From Microbacterium sp. RU33B (GTDB lineage Bacteria; Actinomycetota; Actinomycetes; Actinomycetales; Microbacteriaceae), in the NCBI RefSeq assembly GCF_900155915.1, contig NZ_FTPO01000002.1, positions 186,001 to 250,000 on the forward strand: a stretch of DNA of 64,000 nucleotides, written 5' to 3'. The notes below the pieces were generated by a model. It did no database searches and was not told the DNA's origin. It saw nothing but the letters and a program-made list of their open reading frames with translations. Shown one piece after another: positions 7,445-15,039 of this stretch. The position numbers and the translations under genes are program-made. Every line of letters starts with the position of its first letter. Within the stretch, counting starts at the first letter, position 1.

Positions 7445-8511
7445 AGATCAGGCAGCTGGGTAGTCCACAGCGGTGAATTGTTCCATGCCTCACGGAACTC
7501 CGACACAGTTGATCGGACTCGTCGCTTTTCGCGAGCGGGGCCGCTCCACTTTTGAGAGAGGAATGAAGCCGCCTCTCCGTAACCAGGCTGACCTGGAAGT
7601 ACAAGGGTGTAGAGGAACTGACCGGTCGCCAGCCGCACAAACACGCCGATCGGTGGCCCGTCGGTCGGGTAAGGAAGGCCGCCCGCGGCCGACAGTTCGA
7701 ATCGATAGTTCTGGCTCGCGACCTCGACACTTTGCCGACTCTCGATGTCGCCAAGGTGACCATCACTGGAAACGCTCTGCAGGACAATTCGACGCTGTGA
7801 GCCCACCCTCGCTCCGAAGAATCCTTCATAATTCGCCCGATCGAAATTCGCTTGCTTCCAACGCGTTCCGGCCGCCGGTATTTCGGCGACCAAGACTTCG
7901 TCCTCGCCTACTGCGGCCGCTGGAGCTGGCGGGGAGGGGATCGGGACGCGCGGGTCGGGTCGCAGGCTGCGCTCGTTGCCATCGTTTGCGGCGACGCGGT
8001 TGATGATGCGGCTGTCGCTCAGCGGAAGGAGTGATGCAGCGTGATGGGTGACGAAACTCTGAATCGCGTCTAGGGCTTCCGTTGCCTCCGCGCCGGTCAG
8101 TTTGTTGACGACCATCGCTTCCCAATTCGACAGCAAACCACCCATCGTGAGGTTTCCCGAGCCCACGATAAGACTCAAGTGGTCGCTGTGCTCAAACCAG
8201 GCAAGCTTGGGGTGAAACAACGAAGACACGGGGCTCAAGAATGCCCGGACTTGAAGTCGGGGCCGCCGGGTTTCAATCTCGGAGAGTTTCGCGATCGCGC
8301 GACTGTCCGTGATCGTGTCGGTGCCCACAATCAGCCGAAACTCTGATCTCTGGAGAAGCTCCTCGATCACTACATCGTCCAGGAACGTGCGCGCTCCAGA
8401 CGCATTCGCCCATGCGAAGATTCCCCCGCCACGGACTGCGCCAATCGACTCGAGCAGCAGGTGCTCGAGCAAATTCCCGCCCGGCGCACCAGGAAGCTGA
8501 AACTGCAGCAT
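7441..8511 (-). CDS. PLD-family restriction endonuclease, BfiI-like
   Basis: 356 aa. The N-terminal half carries one phospholipase-D active site: H100-P-K102 followed by GSGNLT (117-122, N120) and E131. These match in order and spacing the metal-independent nuclease BfiI (about 358 aa, H105/K107/N125/E136 as I recall). A single HKD motif implies a dimer. After a Pro-rich linker (~190-205), residues ~215-340 have the look of the B3-like DNA-binding domain of BfiI/NgoFVII (WKQANFDRANYEGFFG; FYTLVLPGQPGYGEAASFL-like segment), though this is weaker. BfiI cuts an asymmetric site and is paired with two methyltransferases, and this island also has two. The ATG at 8511 starts the conserved region directly. 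Confidence 0.8.
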   Translation of the reverse strand: MLQFQLPGAPGGNLLEHLLLESIGAVRGGGIFAWANASGARTFLDDVVIEELLQRSEFRLIVGTDTITDSRAIAKLSEIETRRPRLQVRAFLSPVSSLFHPKLAWFEHSDHLSLIVGSGNLTMGGLLSNWEAMVVNKLTGAEATEALDAIQSFVTHHAASLLPLSDSRIINRVAANDGNERSLRPDPRVPIPSPPAPAAAVGEDEVLVAEIPAAGTRWKQANFDRANYEGFFGARVGSQRRIVLQSVSSDGHLGDIESRQSVEVASQNYRFELSAAGGLPYPTDGPPIGVFVRLATGQFLYTLVLPGQPGYGEAASFLSQKWSGPAREKRRVRSTVSEFREAWNNSPLWTTQLPDL

Positions 8512-8810
8512 AGGTTGCCTATTCGTCGTTGGACCCTTGCGCCCACACTAACGAAACATCGGAGGACCTCGTAGGCGGAACGATCCTCGTCTCGGCTGAC
8601 GTGCGAGAGCAGCATCGCCGGTCCCAGCGGGGACGGTATCTCAGCCCCGCCAGTGGGCGGATCCCTGGGGATTTTGCGATCAGCCGGGCCCGTCCTGGGC
8701 CGGGAACTCGGTTGTAACCATCGAGAACCAGCCATGACGGACGAGCATGAGTTCCGCGGAATCCTGCGGCAGTCGAGTATCAGCTGGCACCCGTAAACCC
8801 GTGTCATACA
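8512..8810. other. Stretch without recognisable gene, right end of the island
   Basis: 299 nt between the start of the nuclease gene and the right repeat. The overlapping minus-strand frame 8370-8807 is a shadow of the nuclease gene and has no domain. It must contain the nuclease promoter; no integrase remnant is seen. Confidence 0.5.
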
Positions 8811-8924
8811 ACTGAAAATCGTGAGGTCACGGGATCGACGCCCGTCGGAGCCACACGGACCGTCGTTACAACGGTCCCAGAAACCCTCGCCTAGCTTCTA
8901 CATGGCGGGGGTTTTGCTTTGCCC
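8811..8924 (+). repeat. Right direct repeat (attR-like): truncated tRNA-Phe copy
   Basis: Carries the 3' part of tRNA-Phe from the anticodon loop (ACTGAAAATC) through the acceptor strand, then the hairpin and terminator, in the same orientation as 1873-1986. The 5' half of the tRNA is missing, so this is a recombination scar and not a second tRNA. Confidence 0.93.
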
Positions 8925-8958
8925 GGGCGACCTCGGCTTGTCCGATGGACGAACGCCG

Positions 8959-9558
8959 TCAGGGCACCTCGGCGTAGGCAAGATAGGCGCCGGACTGCCC
9001 GGGCTGATGCACCCGGAAAACGGGGCGGAGGCCGGCCCGTTCGAGTACCGCGACCTGCTGAGGGACCTCCTCGTTCGTCATGACGACCAGGTCATGAAGT
9101 CCCCAGTCCTCCTCGATCCAGCGGAGCAGAGCCGAGAGCAGGCGGCGGTCGAGTCCATCGTCGAGCCGTGAGGTGCGCACCCAGAAGCTCACCGTTCCGC
9201 GGACGCGATCCCACCCGCCACCGGCCAGGGGCGTGATCTCCGCCGTCACGTACGAACGTGCATCACCGGGCATGAAGTAGACGCAACCGAGGCACTCGGA
9301 CTCGTCCGGCGTCATCACCGTGTAGGTGAACCGCCGACCGGCGCGGTGCCCCCGTTCCATCTCCTCGATGTCGGAGAGGTTCTCCTCGATCGTGAAATCG
9401 TCGGCGGGCCAGCCGGACTGCTCCCACGGCCTCAACTGGTCGCGGCTGGCCATCACGGCGTCGAAGTCGAGCTCGACATCGGCGGCGACGAGGGGGCGCA
9501 GGACGAACTCCGGCGTCGTCAGCCGCTCGGGCACGGAGATCAGATCGGCGAAGTCCAT
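8959..9558 (-). CDS. GNAT-family N-acetyltransferase
   Basis: 199 aa of the RimJ/RimL-like acetyltransferase type: N-terminal LRPLVAADVELDFDAVMAS, a central beta-sheet with ECLGCVYFMP, and SFWVRTSRLDDGLDRRLLSALLRWI covering the acetyl-CoA-binding helix, then GLHDLVVMTNEEVPQQVAVLERAGL. The substrate cannot be told. First chromosomal gene after the island, with GC-rich codon use like the rest of the window. Confidence 0.85.
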   Translation of the reverse strand: MDFADLISVPERLTTPEFVLRPLVAADVELDFDAVMASRDQLRPWEQSGWPADDFTIEENLSDIEEMERGHRAGRRFTYTVMTPDESECLGCVYFMPGDARSYVTAEITPLAGGGWDRVRGTVSFWVRTSRLDDGLDRRLLSALLRWIEEDWGLHDLVVMTNEEVPQQVAVLERAGLRPVFRVHQPGQSGAYLAYAEVP

Positions 9559-9644
9559 GCGATGACGCTAGCGCGAGGCGGAAGAGACGGCTGGAGAGCC
9601 GCCCCGCGGCGAATCGCTCCGGCAGACGCGTCAGCACACGCGAT

Positions 9645-10634
9645 CTACACCGCCCTCCCCCCGCCGTCGGCCCTCGCCTCACGGATGATCCGCGGGAGCA
9701 GCCGCACCAGGATCACCATCGCGACGAGCTCGACGAGGGTCTGGGTGACGACCACGAGCGGCGCAAGGTCGAACGCGGCCGGCAGTGCGAGGACGAGCGG
9801 CAGCACCACGAGGGAGTTGCGGGTCACGCCGCTGAACACGACCGCCCGGCGCGCCGGGACGTCGAGACCGACGACGCGGCCGGCCGCGGCCCCGACCGGC
9901 ACCATCACCGCCGCGAAGAGGATGAAGACGGGGATCGCGAGGAGAAGCGCTCCCAGCTGCCGACCCACGCCGGCGATCTGGGACGCGACCACCACCGCGA
10001 GCGTGGCCATCATGAGCGGCACCATCGCCCCCAGCACGATCTCCTGGACGGCCGCTCCCGCGCGGGTGCGCGAAGCGGCGGTCTGGGTGAGCGCGGCGGC
10101 GGCGAGGGGGAGCGCGATGAGCAGCAGGAACGCCTCGACGAAGGGGAGGAGGTCGACGGCTCCGACGAACTCGGCGCCGGCGAACAGCCATAGATAGAGC
10201 GGGAGCAGGAGCATCTGGGCGATCATCAGCAGCGGTGCGGCGGCGAGCAGACGATCCTTCGCTCCGCCCGCGATGCCGGTGAAGACGATCACGTAGTCCA
10301 CGCACGGAGTCAGCAGCACGAAGAGCACCCCGACGAGGAGCACCTGGTCGTGTGCGACGATCCGCGACAGCACGAACACCACGACCGGAACCAGGACGAA
10401 GTTGACCGCGAGGACCGTGGACAGGAACCGCTCGTCGCGGAGCGCCTGCCCGATCTTGGCGAACGGCACCCCGAGGAAGGTCGCATAGAGCAACAGGCCC
10501 AGCACCGGAGTGATCGCCAGCTCCGCCGGGTGCGCGATCGCCGGCACGAGCAGGCCCACGACGGCGCCGAGTCCGAGCGCGGCGAGGTATAGGGCGACTT
10601 GCGCCCGCTCCATCCACTCGACGCTCGCCCGCAT
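9645..10634 (-). CDS. Acr3/bile-acid:sodium-symporter family transporter (arsenic resistance-like)
   Basis: 329 aa from an ATG 8 nt after GGGAGG; the frame is open upstream but without such a signal. About ten hydrophobic segments. The LLTPCVDYVIVFTGIAGG segment carries the Pro-Cys typical of the Acr3 arsenite permease signature, and the fold order matches the bile-acid:Na symporter superfamily. No arsR or arsC is adjacent, so arsenite export is a family-based guess. Confidence 0.75.
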   Translation of the reverse strand: MRASVEWMERAQVALYLAALGLGAVVGLLVPAIAHPAELAITPVLGLLLYATFLGVPFAKIGQALRDERFLSTVLAVNFVLVPVVVFVLSRIVAHDQVLLVGVLFVLLTPCVDYVIVFTGIAGGAKDRLLAAAPLLMIAQMLLLPLYLWLFAGAEFVGAVDLLPFVEAFLLLIALPLAAAALTQTAASRTRAGAAVQEIVLGAMVPLMMATLAVVVASQIAGVGRQLGALLLAIPVFILFAAVMVPVGAAAGRVVGLDVPARRAVVFSGVTRNSLVVLPLVLALPAAFDLAPLVVVTQTLVELVAMVILVRLLPRIIREARADGGGRAV

Positions 10635-10788
10635 CCTCCTAGCCTCCCAGGATTCCCGGTGAGAGCTGACCGGTCCGAACGTCGTCGCGGTCGCTGCGGC
10701 CGGCACATCCGCGAAGGAGGTTTTAGCACCCCGCATCCCCCCTGACAAGCCTCACTTCCCGGCACGGGCGGCGACTATGTTCGGTCTC

Positions 10789-10845
10789 GTGCACACCACG
10801 TCGGGGGATGCCTCCACGCCGCGAGTCAGCGGGCGTGACGCATGA
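10789..10845 (+). CDS. Candidate 18-residue leader peptide before the ECF sigma gene
   Basis: GTG-initiated frame MHTTSGDASTPRVSGRDA ending in a TGA that overlaps the sigma ATG as ATGA. A -10-like TATGTT (10776-10781) lies 7 nt before the GTG, as in leaderless actinobacterial transcripts, and the sigma ATG itself has no ribosome binding site, so translational coupling is plausible. No homology evidence. Confidence 0.35.
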   Translation: MHTTSGDASTPRVSGRDA

Positions 10846-11405
10846 TGCTCGCATCGCGCACGGGTCTGCAGGGCCTCGCCGACCGCATCCTGGTCGAACG
10901 CGCGGTCGACAACGACGCCGCCGCGTTCACGGAGCTCATCCGACGCCATTCCTCTCTGATGCGCGCCTACGTGTATCGGATCGTGGGGTCGATGTCCGAC
11001 ACCGACGACGTCGTGCAGGAGGCATTCGTGATCGCGTGGCGGCAGCTGCCGACGCTGCGGGATGCCACGGCGGTGAAGGCGTGGCTCATGCGCATCGCCG
11101 GCAGGGAGGCCCTCGCGTTCGTGGGCAGGCGGCCCGCCGACGCAGAGCTCGACGAGCGTCTGGGCAAGGCCGCGACGCAGGGTCAGCCCGAGCAGACGGC
11201 GATCCGCAACGCGCAGCTCGCCGCGCTCTCGAATGCACTAGACAAGCTGAAGGAGGATCAACGCCGCTGCTGGCTCCTGCGAGAGATCGCGGAGTGCAGC
11301 TACGCCGAGATAGCTGACCAGATGGAGATCTCCGAGAGCACAGTCCGAGGCCTGCTCTCCCGTGCGCGGGCCAGCATCGCGATCGAGATGGAGGGATGGC
11401 GATGA
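10842..11405 (+). CDS. ECF RNA polymerase sigma factor
   Basis: 187 aa with sigma region 2 (FTELIRRHSSLMRAYVYRIVG, DTDDVVQEAFVIAWRQ) and region 4 (CSYAEIADQMEISESTVRGLLSRAR). First main gene of the envelope-stress operon; its stop overlaps the start of the zinc-finger/Asp23 gene as ATGA, the usual arrangement of an ECF sigma factor with its regulator. It probably directs transcription of the Asp23 genes downstream. Confidence 0.93.
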   Translation: MMLASRTGLQGLADRILVERAVDNDAAAFTELIRRHSSLMRAYVYRIVGSMSDTDDVVQEAFVIAWRQLPTLRDATAVKAWLMRIAGREALAFVGRRPADAELDERLGKAATQGQPEQTAIRNAQLAALSNALDKLKEDQRRCWLLREIAECSYAEIADQMEISESTVRGLLSRARASIAIEMEGWR

Positions 11406-11992
11406 CCGACGACGACTCGACCGTCCTCGATTGCGGTCGCACCATCGAAGAGCTCAGCGAGTACGTCGACCGCGGTCGCCTCCCGTTCGATCCGGAGATC
11501 GAGACGTGCCCCGAATGCCTCAACGCCATCGAGGCTCTCGAGCGCGTCGGGCAGCTGTCGCGCGACATGATCGCCGACGATGCCGCCCACCTGCCCCGCC
11601 CCCCGGAGAGCTGGTTCGAAGGCATCCTGTCCGCGATCCACTCCGAGCTGCGCTCGGGGCGGAGCTTCCCGATCCACCACCCCGATCCGCGCGTCTCGAT
11701 CACCGTCACCGAAGGAGCGGTCCGCTCGCTGGTGCGCTCCACCGCGGACGCCCTCGACGGCATCTACATCGGCCGCACCGAGATCGTCGGCGACGCAGAG
11801 ACCCCGGGCGCGCCCGTGCACATCGACCTCACGGCATCCGTCGCCTGGGGCCGATCGATCCCCGACCTCACCGACGCGCTGCGCACCCTCGTCTACCGGG
11901 TGCTCGCCGAGCACACCGAGCTGAATGTCACCGCCGTCAACGTCTCCGTCGAGGAGCTGCACGGCATCGCCGACCAGGGGGAACGACGATGA
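11402..11992 (+). CDS. Asp23-like protein with N-terminal zinc-finger-like segment; candidate anti-sigma factor
   Basis: 196 aa from the ATG at 11402 (GGAGGG 6 nt upstream; the in-frame ATG at 11396 has no spacing). The N-terminal ~45 residues contain Cys and a CPEC motif (ETCPECLNAIEAL) in the position of the anti-sigma zinc finger, without the usual His. Residues ~90-190 resemble the Asp23/Gls24 domain (VHIDLTASVAWGRSIPDLTDALRTLV...ELNVTAVNVSVEEL). Coupling to the sigma gene suggests it regulates that factor. No membrane segment is present. Confidence 0.7.
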   Translation: MTDDDSTVLDCGRTIEELSEYVDRGRLPFDPEIETCPECLNAIEALERVGQLSRDMIADDAAHLPRPPESWFEGILSAIHSELRSGRSFPIHHPDPRVSITVTEGAVRSLVRSTADALDGIYIGRTEIVGDAETPGAPVHIDLTASVAWGRSIPDLTDALRTLVYRVLAEHTELNVTAVNVSVEELHGIADQGERR

Positions 11993-12306
11993 GCACGACA
12001 CCACCGGAACCGAGCGCCGACCTCGTCGCCCGCGTGCGCGCCGTCGACGGCGTCACCGACGTCTACTCGCCGCACAGCGCGCTCACGCGGATCCCCGGCC
12101 TGATCGCCGCCGCCACGGGGGCCTCGGACGACCGACTCGCCGAGGTCGCGGTCTCGATCCGCGACGGAGTGCCCGTCGTGGCGGCACGGATCGCGACATC
12201 GGTGGCCGACAGCACAGCGGATGCCGCACGGCGCGTCGCCGACGCGCTCCTGGCCAGCACGCCGCCCGATGCCGCCATCACGATCCAGGTCGCACGCATC
12301 CACTGA
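11989..12306 (+). CDS. Small protein of the Asp23 operon, function unknown
   Basis: 105 aa, ATGA-coupled to the preceding gene. Contains LVARVRAVDGVTDVYSPHSALTRIPGLIAAATG and ends in DAAITIQVARIH; alternating beta/alpha pattern with no membrane segment. Found in actinobacterial Asp23 loci, but I cannot name a domain with confidence. Confidence 0.75.
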   Translation: MSTTPPEPSADLVARVRAVDGVTDVYSPHSALTRIPGLIAAATGASDDRLAEVAVSIRDGVPVVAARIATSVADSTADAARRVADALLASTPPDAAITIQVARIH

Positions 12307-12441
12307 GAGGCGTCGGAAAACTCGTCGGAACTTTTTTGTGACGAATCCGGACGCTCACCCCTCTTATGTGTGAGGCCGAAAGAGACGGCCTCGGTCGACA
12401 CCCACCGGGTGCGGCGAAGACTTGAGAGATAGGCATCCATC
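12307..12441 (+). promoter_or_regulatory. Leader/promoter region of the second Asp23 transcription unit
   Basis: 135 nt with GGAACTTTTTTGTGACG following a repeated CGTCGGAA motif; GGAAC is the usual -35 core of actinobacterial ECF promoters. This is a plausible target of the sigma factor at 10842, giving autoregulation of the Asp23 genes. The -10 element is not clear. Confidence 0.4.
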
Positions 12442-12933
12442 ATGGCTACCGAAGACCAGAAGAACACCCCCGCCACCTCGGCGAGCACCCCCACGATCGC
12501 CTCGACGTCGCGCGTCGACCGCTCCGTCGGCACCGCGCACCTCGCGGGCGACGTCTCGGCCGCGGGCTCGACCGTGATCGCCGACGGCGTGGTCGCCAAG
12601 GTCGCCGGCATCGCCGCACGCGAAGTCGCCGGCGTGTACGCGCTCGGCGGCGGCGGAGCCCGCGCACTCGGCGCGATCCGCAACGTCGTGAACGCGACCG
12701 ACCTCACGCAGGGCGTGCGGGTCGAGGTCGGCGAGACGCAGGCCGCCGCTGACATCACGATCGTGGTCGAGTACCCGATGCCGGTCCACGAAGTGGCCGC
12801 GAACGTCCGCTCGGCCGTCGCCGCCGCGATCACGCGCCTGGTCGGCCTCGAGGTCGTCGAGGTCAATGTCGAGGTCAACGACGTGCACCTGCCCAGCGAC
12901 GACACGGCCAGCGAGGAGTCCCGCGTCTCATGA
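12442..12933 (+). CDS. Asp23/Gls24 family envelope stress response protein
   Basis: 163 aa: a ~45-residue polar Thr/Ser-rich N-terminus, then the Asp23 domain (VIADGVVAKVAGIAAREVAGVYALGG; GVRVEVGETQAAADITIVVEYPMPVHEVAANVRSAVAAAITRLVGLEVVEVNVEVNDV). In Gram-positives Asp23 is held at the membrane by AmaP, and an AmaP-like gene lies downstream. Confidence 0.93.
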   Translation: MATEDQKNTPATSASTPTIASTSRVDRSVGTAHLAGDVSAAGSTVIADGVVAKVAGIAAREVAGVYALGGGGARALGAIRNVVNATDLTQGVRVEVGETQAAADITIVVEYPMPVHEVAANVRSAVAAAITRLVGLEVVEVNVEVNDVHLPSDDTASEESRVS

Positions 12934-13118
12934 CCGCCACCACCACCGGCGCCGTCCTCGGCGCCATCCTCGCCGCCTCGGCACTGGTGTTCGGATTCTG
13001 GGGATTCCTCCTGGTCGCCCTCTTCATGGGGATCGGAGCCCTCGTGGGCCGGATCGCGTCGGGCAAGCTCGACGTGCGCGCAGTGACCGACGCCTTCACG
13101 GGTCGGCGCACCTCCTGA
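12930..13118 (+). CDS. Small two-TM membrane protein (DUF2273-like)
   Basis: 62 aa, ATGA overlap with the Asp23 gene. Two hydrophobic segments (GAVLGAILAASALVFGFWGF and LLVALFMGIGALVGRIASG) joined by a short loop, then a basic tail. Size and position match the DUF2273 proteins that accompany asp23/amaP. Confidence 0.8.
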   Translation: MTATTTGAVLGAILAASALVFGFWGFLLVALFMGIGALVGRIASGKLDVRAVTDAFTGRRTS

Positions 13119-13513
13119 TGCGCGTCGACGAGTACGGCACCTCCGGTGGCGACCTCTCGCGGGTCGCCGCCGGGAAGGCCGCCGTGGCGGGCCGCATCGA
13201 TGTCCAGGAGCGGGTACTCGTCAAGGTCGCCCAGGAGGCCTCGTCGGCCCTCATCGGCGTCAAGCGCAGCGACGTCTCGGTCGCCGTCGCCGACTTCCGC
13301 AACGGGATCGCGCTGAGACTGGCGACTCCGCTCCCCATTCCGGCCCTTCACGACACGGACGCCATCCGCGCGACGGCGCCGGTGCTCGAGCGCGCCGCGC
13401 AGCTCCAGGAAGAGCTGCGCGAGCGGCTCGGCCACCTGCTCGGGCGCGACATCGTCAAGATCAACCTCACCATCACCGGTGCGACCATCCCCGAAAGGAG
13501 GCGAGTGAGATGA
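13118..13513 (+). CDS. Short Asp23-like protein
   Basis: 131 aa; its ATG overlaps the previous stop by one base (TGATG). VAVADFRNGIALRLATPLPIPAL and ELRERLGHLLGRDIVKINLTITGATIP match the second half of the Asp23 domain, while the N-terminal half is divergent. Confidence 0.8.
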   Translation: MRVDEYGTSGGDLSRVAAGKAAVAGRIDVQERVLVKVAQEASSALIGVKRSDVSVAVADFRNGIALRLATPLPIPALHDTDAIRATAPVLERAAQLQEELRERLGHLLGRDIVKINLTITGATIPERRRVR

Positions 13514-14094
13514 GCAGTCCCGCACTCACACGCGTCGTGCGCCGCGAGACCCACTCGCCCCGCACCGTGGCGATGTTCGTCGCCGTCATCCTGCTGATCC
13601 TCGCGCTCGCCTACGTGGGTCTCGAGATCATCCTGTATCTCGCCGCCCAGCCGGCGCTCCTGCTCGGGCCCGGCGCCGGACTCGCATGGCTCGTCGGCCT
13701 GCCCTCGGGGCAGGGCGGCGGCATCGCGATCGCGGGCGCTGCGGTGCTCGCCCTCGTCGGCCTCGTCTTCATCGTGCTCGCCGTGACACCGGGACGACTG
13801 TCGAAGCAGCAGATGACGTGGGGCGATCGAGCGGTCGTCGTCGACAACGGCGTGATCGCCGCATCCCTCGCGCAGCACGTCAGCGACGAGACGGGGCTTC
13901 AGCGCGACGCCGTCGTGGTGGGCGTCGCCCACCGCACGATCGATGTGACCGTTCGGCCGGGGGCCGGCATCCCGCTCGAGCGTGACGACGTGCAGTCGAT
14001 CGCCGACGCCGCCGTGGACTCCTACCAGCTGTCGCGCCGCGTCAAGACCCGCGTCCGCGTCGAGCGCCCGAAGGAAAGCGAGTGGGACGAATGA
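13510..14094 (+). CDS. DUF6286-type membrane protein of the Asp23 locus
   Basis: 194 aa, preceded by GAAAGGAGG and overlapping the previous stop. Two transmembrane segments (~20-50 and ~70-95) precede a soluble C-terminal domain (~105-190) with alternating beta-strands (RTIDVTVRPGAGIPLERDDVQ). It probably acts with the AmaP-like protein as membrane anchor for Asp23. Confidence 0.8.
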   Translation: MSSPALTRVVRRETHSPRTVAMFVAVILLILALAYVGLEIILYLAAQPALLLGPGAGLAWLVGLPSGQGGGIAIAGAAVLALVGLVFIVLAVTPGRLSKQQMTWGDRAVVVDNGVIAASLAQHVSDETGLQRDAVVVGVAHRTIDVTVRPGAGIPLERDDVQSIADAAVDSYQLSRRVKTRVRVERPKESEWDE

Positions 14095-14705
14095 ACAACA
14101 CGAACCGCGCCCTCAACCGCATCGTCCTGTTCGTGATCGGACTCGTGTTCCTCGCACTCGGAGCCGTGGTGATCGCGGTGTCGACGTGGCCCGCCGCGGG
14201 CGAGGTCTGGACGTCGGCGGGCGAGTCCGCCGACGGATGGCTCGCACAGACCGCGGAGACCACCCTCATCGCGGGCACCTCGGCCACCTGGATCGGCGTG
14301 GGGGCCGTCGCGGCGATCCTCCTCGTCATCGTGCTCCTGATCCTCGCGCTCACGAGCGTGAGCGGGCGCCGGTCGAAGACGCTCCTCCGTTCGTCGGGGG
14401 CGCAGAACCCCCTCGGACGCGTGACGGTGACGGAGTCGTTCGTGTCGGATGCGATCAAGAACTCGCTCGACGCCGACGATGATCTGCTCTCGACGAGCGT
14501 CACGGCCAACACGATCCGCAAGGTGCCGGTGCTCCACGTGAGCGTCACGCCGAGGCAGAACACGTCGCCGCGACAGGTCGTGGAGCGCGTGGATCAGCTC
14601 CTCACCAACCTCGTCACCCTCACCGGGCAGGAGACGGCCACCTACGTGTCCGTCCACTCCGGACTGCGCGCCAAGCTCGCGCACGACCGCAGCCGGCTCT
14701 CCTGA
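14091..14705 (+). CDS. amaP: AmaP-like alkaline shock response membrane anchor
   Basis: 204 aa from the ATG at 14091, overlapping the previous stop as ATGA. Two hydrophobic segments (~8-30 and ~62-85) flank an outer loop; the cytosolic C-terminus (~100-200) resembles AmaP (VTESFVSDAIKNSLDADDDLL, VLHVSVTPRQNTSPRQVVERVDQLL). In Staphylococcus AmaP tethers Asp23 to the membrane; the same is expected here. The gene symbol is by similarity. Confidence 0.75.
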   Translation: MNNTNRALNRIVLFVIGLVFLALGAVVIAVSTWPAAGEVWTSAGESADGWLAQTAETTLIAGTSATWIGVGAVAAILLVIVLLILALTSVSGRRSKTLLRSSGAQNPLGRVTVTESFVSDAIKNSLDADDDLLSTSVTANTIRKVPVLHVSVTPRQNTSPRQVVERVDQLLTNLVTLTGQETATYVSVHSGLRAKLAHDRSRLS

Positions 14706-14744
14706 CCGGTTCAGACCCCCGACCCCAACAGAAAGGAGACCCCC

Positions 14745-14918
14745 ATGGGCCTCGATGACAAGATCAAGAACGCTGCCGAAGACATCGCCGGAAAGGCGAA
14801 GGAAGCCTTCGGAAAGGCGACCGACAACGACAAGCTCGTCGCGGAGGGCAAGGCCGACCAGGCCAAGGCCGACGTGAAGCAGGCGGGCGAAGACGTCAAG
14901 GACGCCTTCAAGAAGTGA
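14745..14918 (+). CDS. CsbD-family stress protein
   Basis: 57 aa: a short Lys/Ala/Asp-rich helical protein (MGLDDKIKNAAEDIAGKAKE...) typical of CsbD, with a GAAAGGAG box 8 nt upstream. CsbD proteins are induced by general stress; their function is unknown. Last gene of the envelope-stress group, followed by a strong terminator. Confidence 0.92.
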   Translation: MGLDDKIKNAAEDIAGKAKEAFGKATDNDKLVAEGKADQAKADVKQAGEDVKDAFKK

Positions 14919-14927
14919 TCCGACCCG

Positions 14928-14965
14928 AAGGGGGGAGGGCGACGGTGTCGCCTTCCCCCCTTCTC
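14928..14965 (+). terminator. Terminator of the Asp23/CsbD group
   Basis: Long hairpin: AAGGGGGGAGGGCGAC pairs with GTCGCCTTCCCCCCTT around a GGT loop, followed by CTCG. Confidence 0.8.
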
Positions 14966-15039
14966 GTATGCGCGCGCCGGAGGTTTCGCTCCGTGACCCG
15001 CATCGCGCGCAGACGGCCAGGAGCTGATGGAGTGGGGGG

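Noticed and set aside
2326..8511. A DISARM, BREX or type III restriction system
   Set aside because: A PLD gene and methyltransferases are shared with DISARM, but no DrmA helicase or DrmB is present; there is no PglZ or BrxC for BREX and no Res subunit for type III.
8811..8853. A second tRNA-Phe gene
   Set aside because: Only the part from the anticodon loop to the 3' end is present; the D-arm and 5' acceptor strand are missing, so it is an integration scar.
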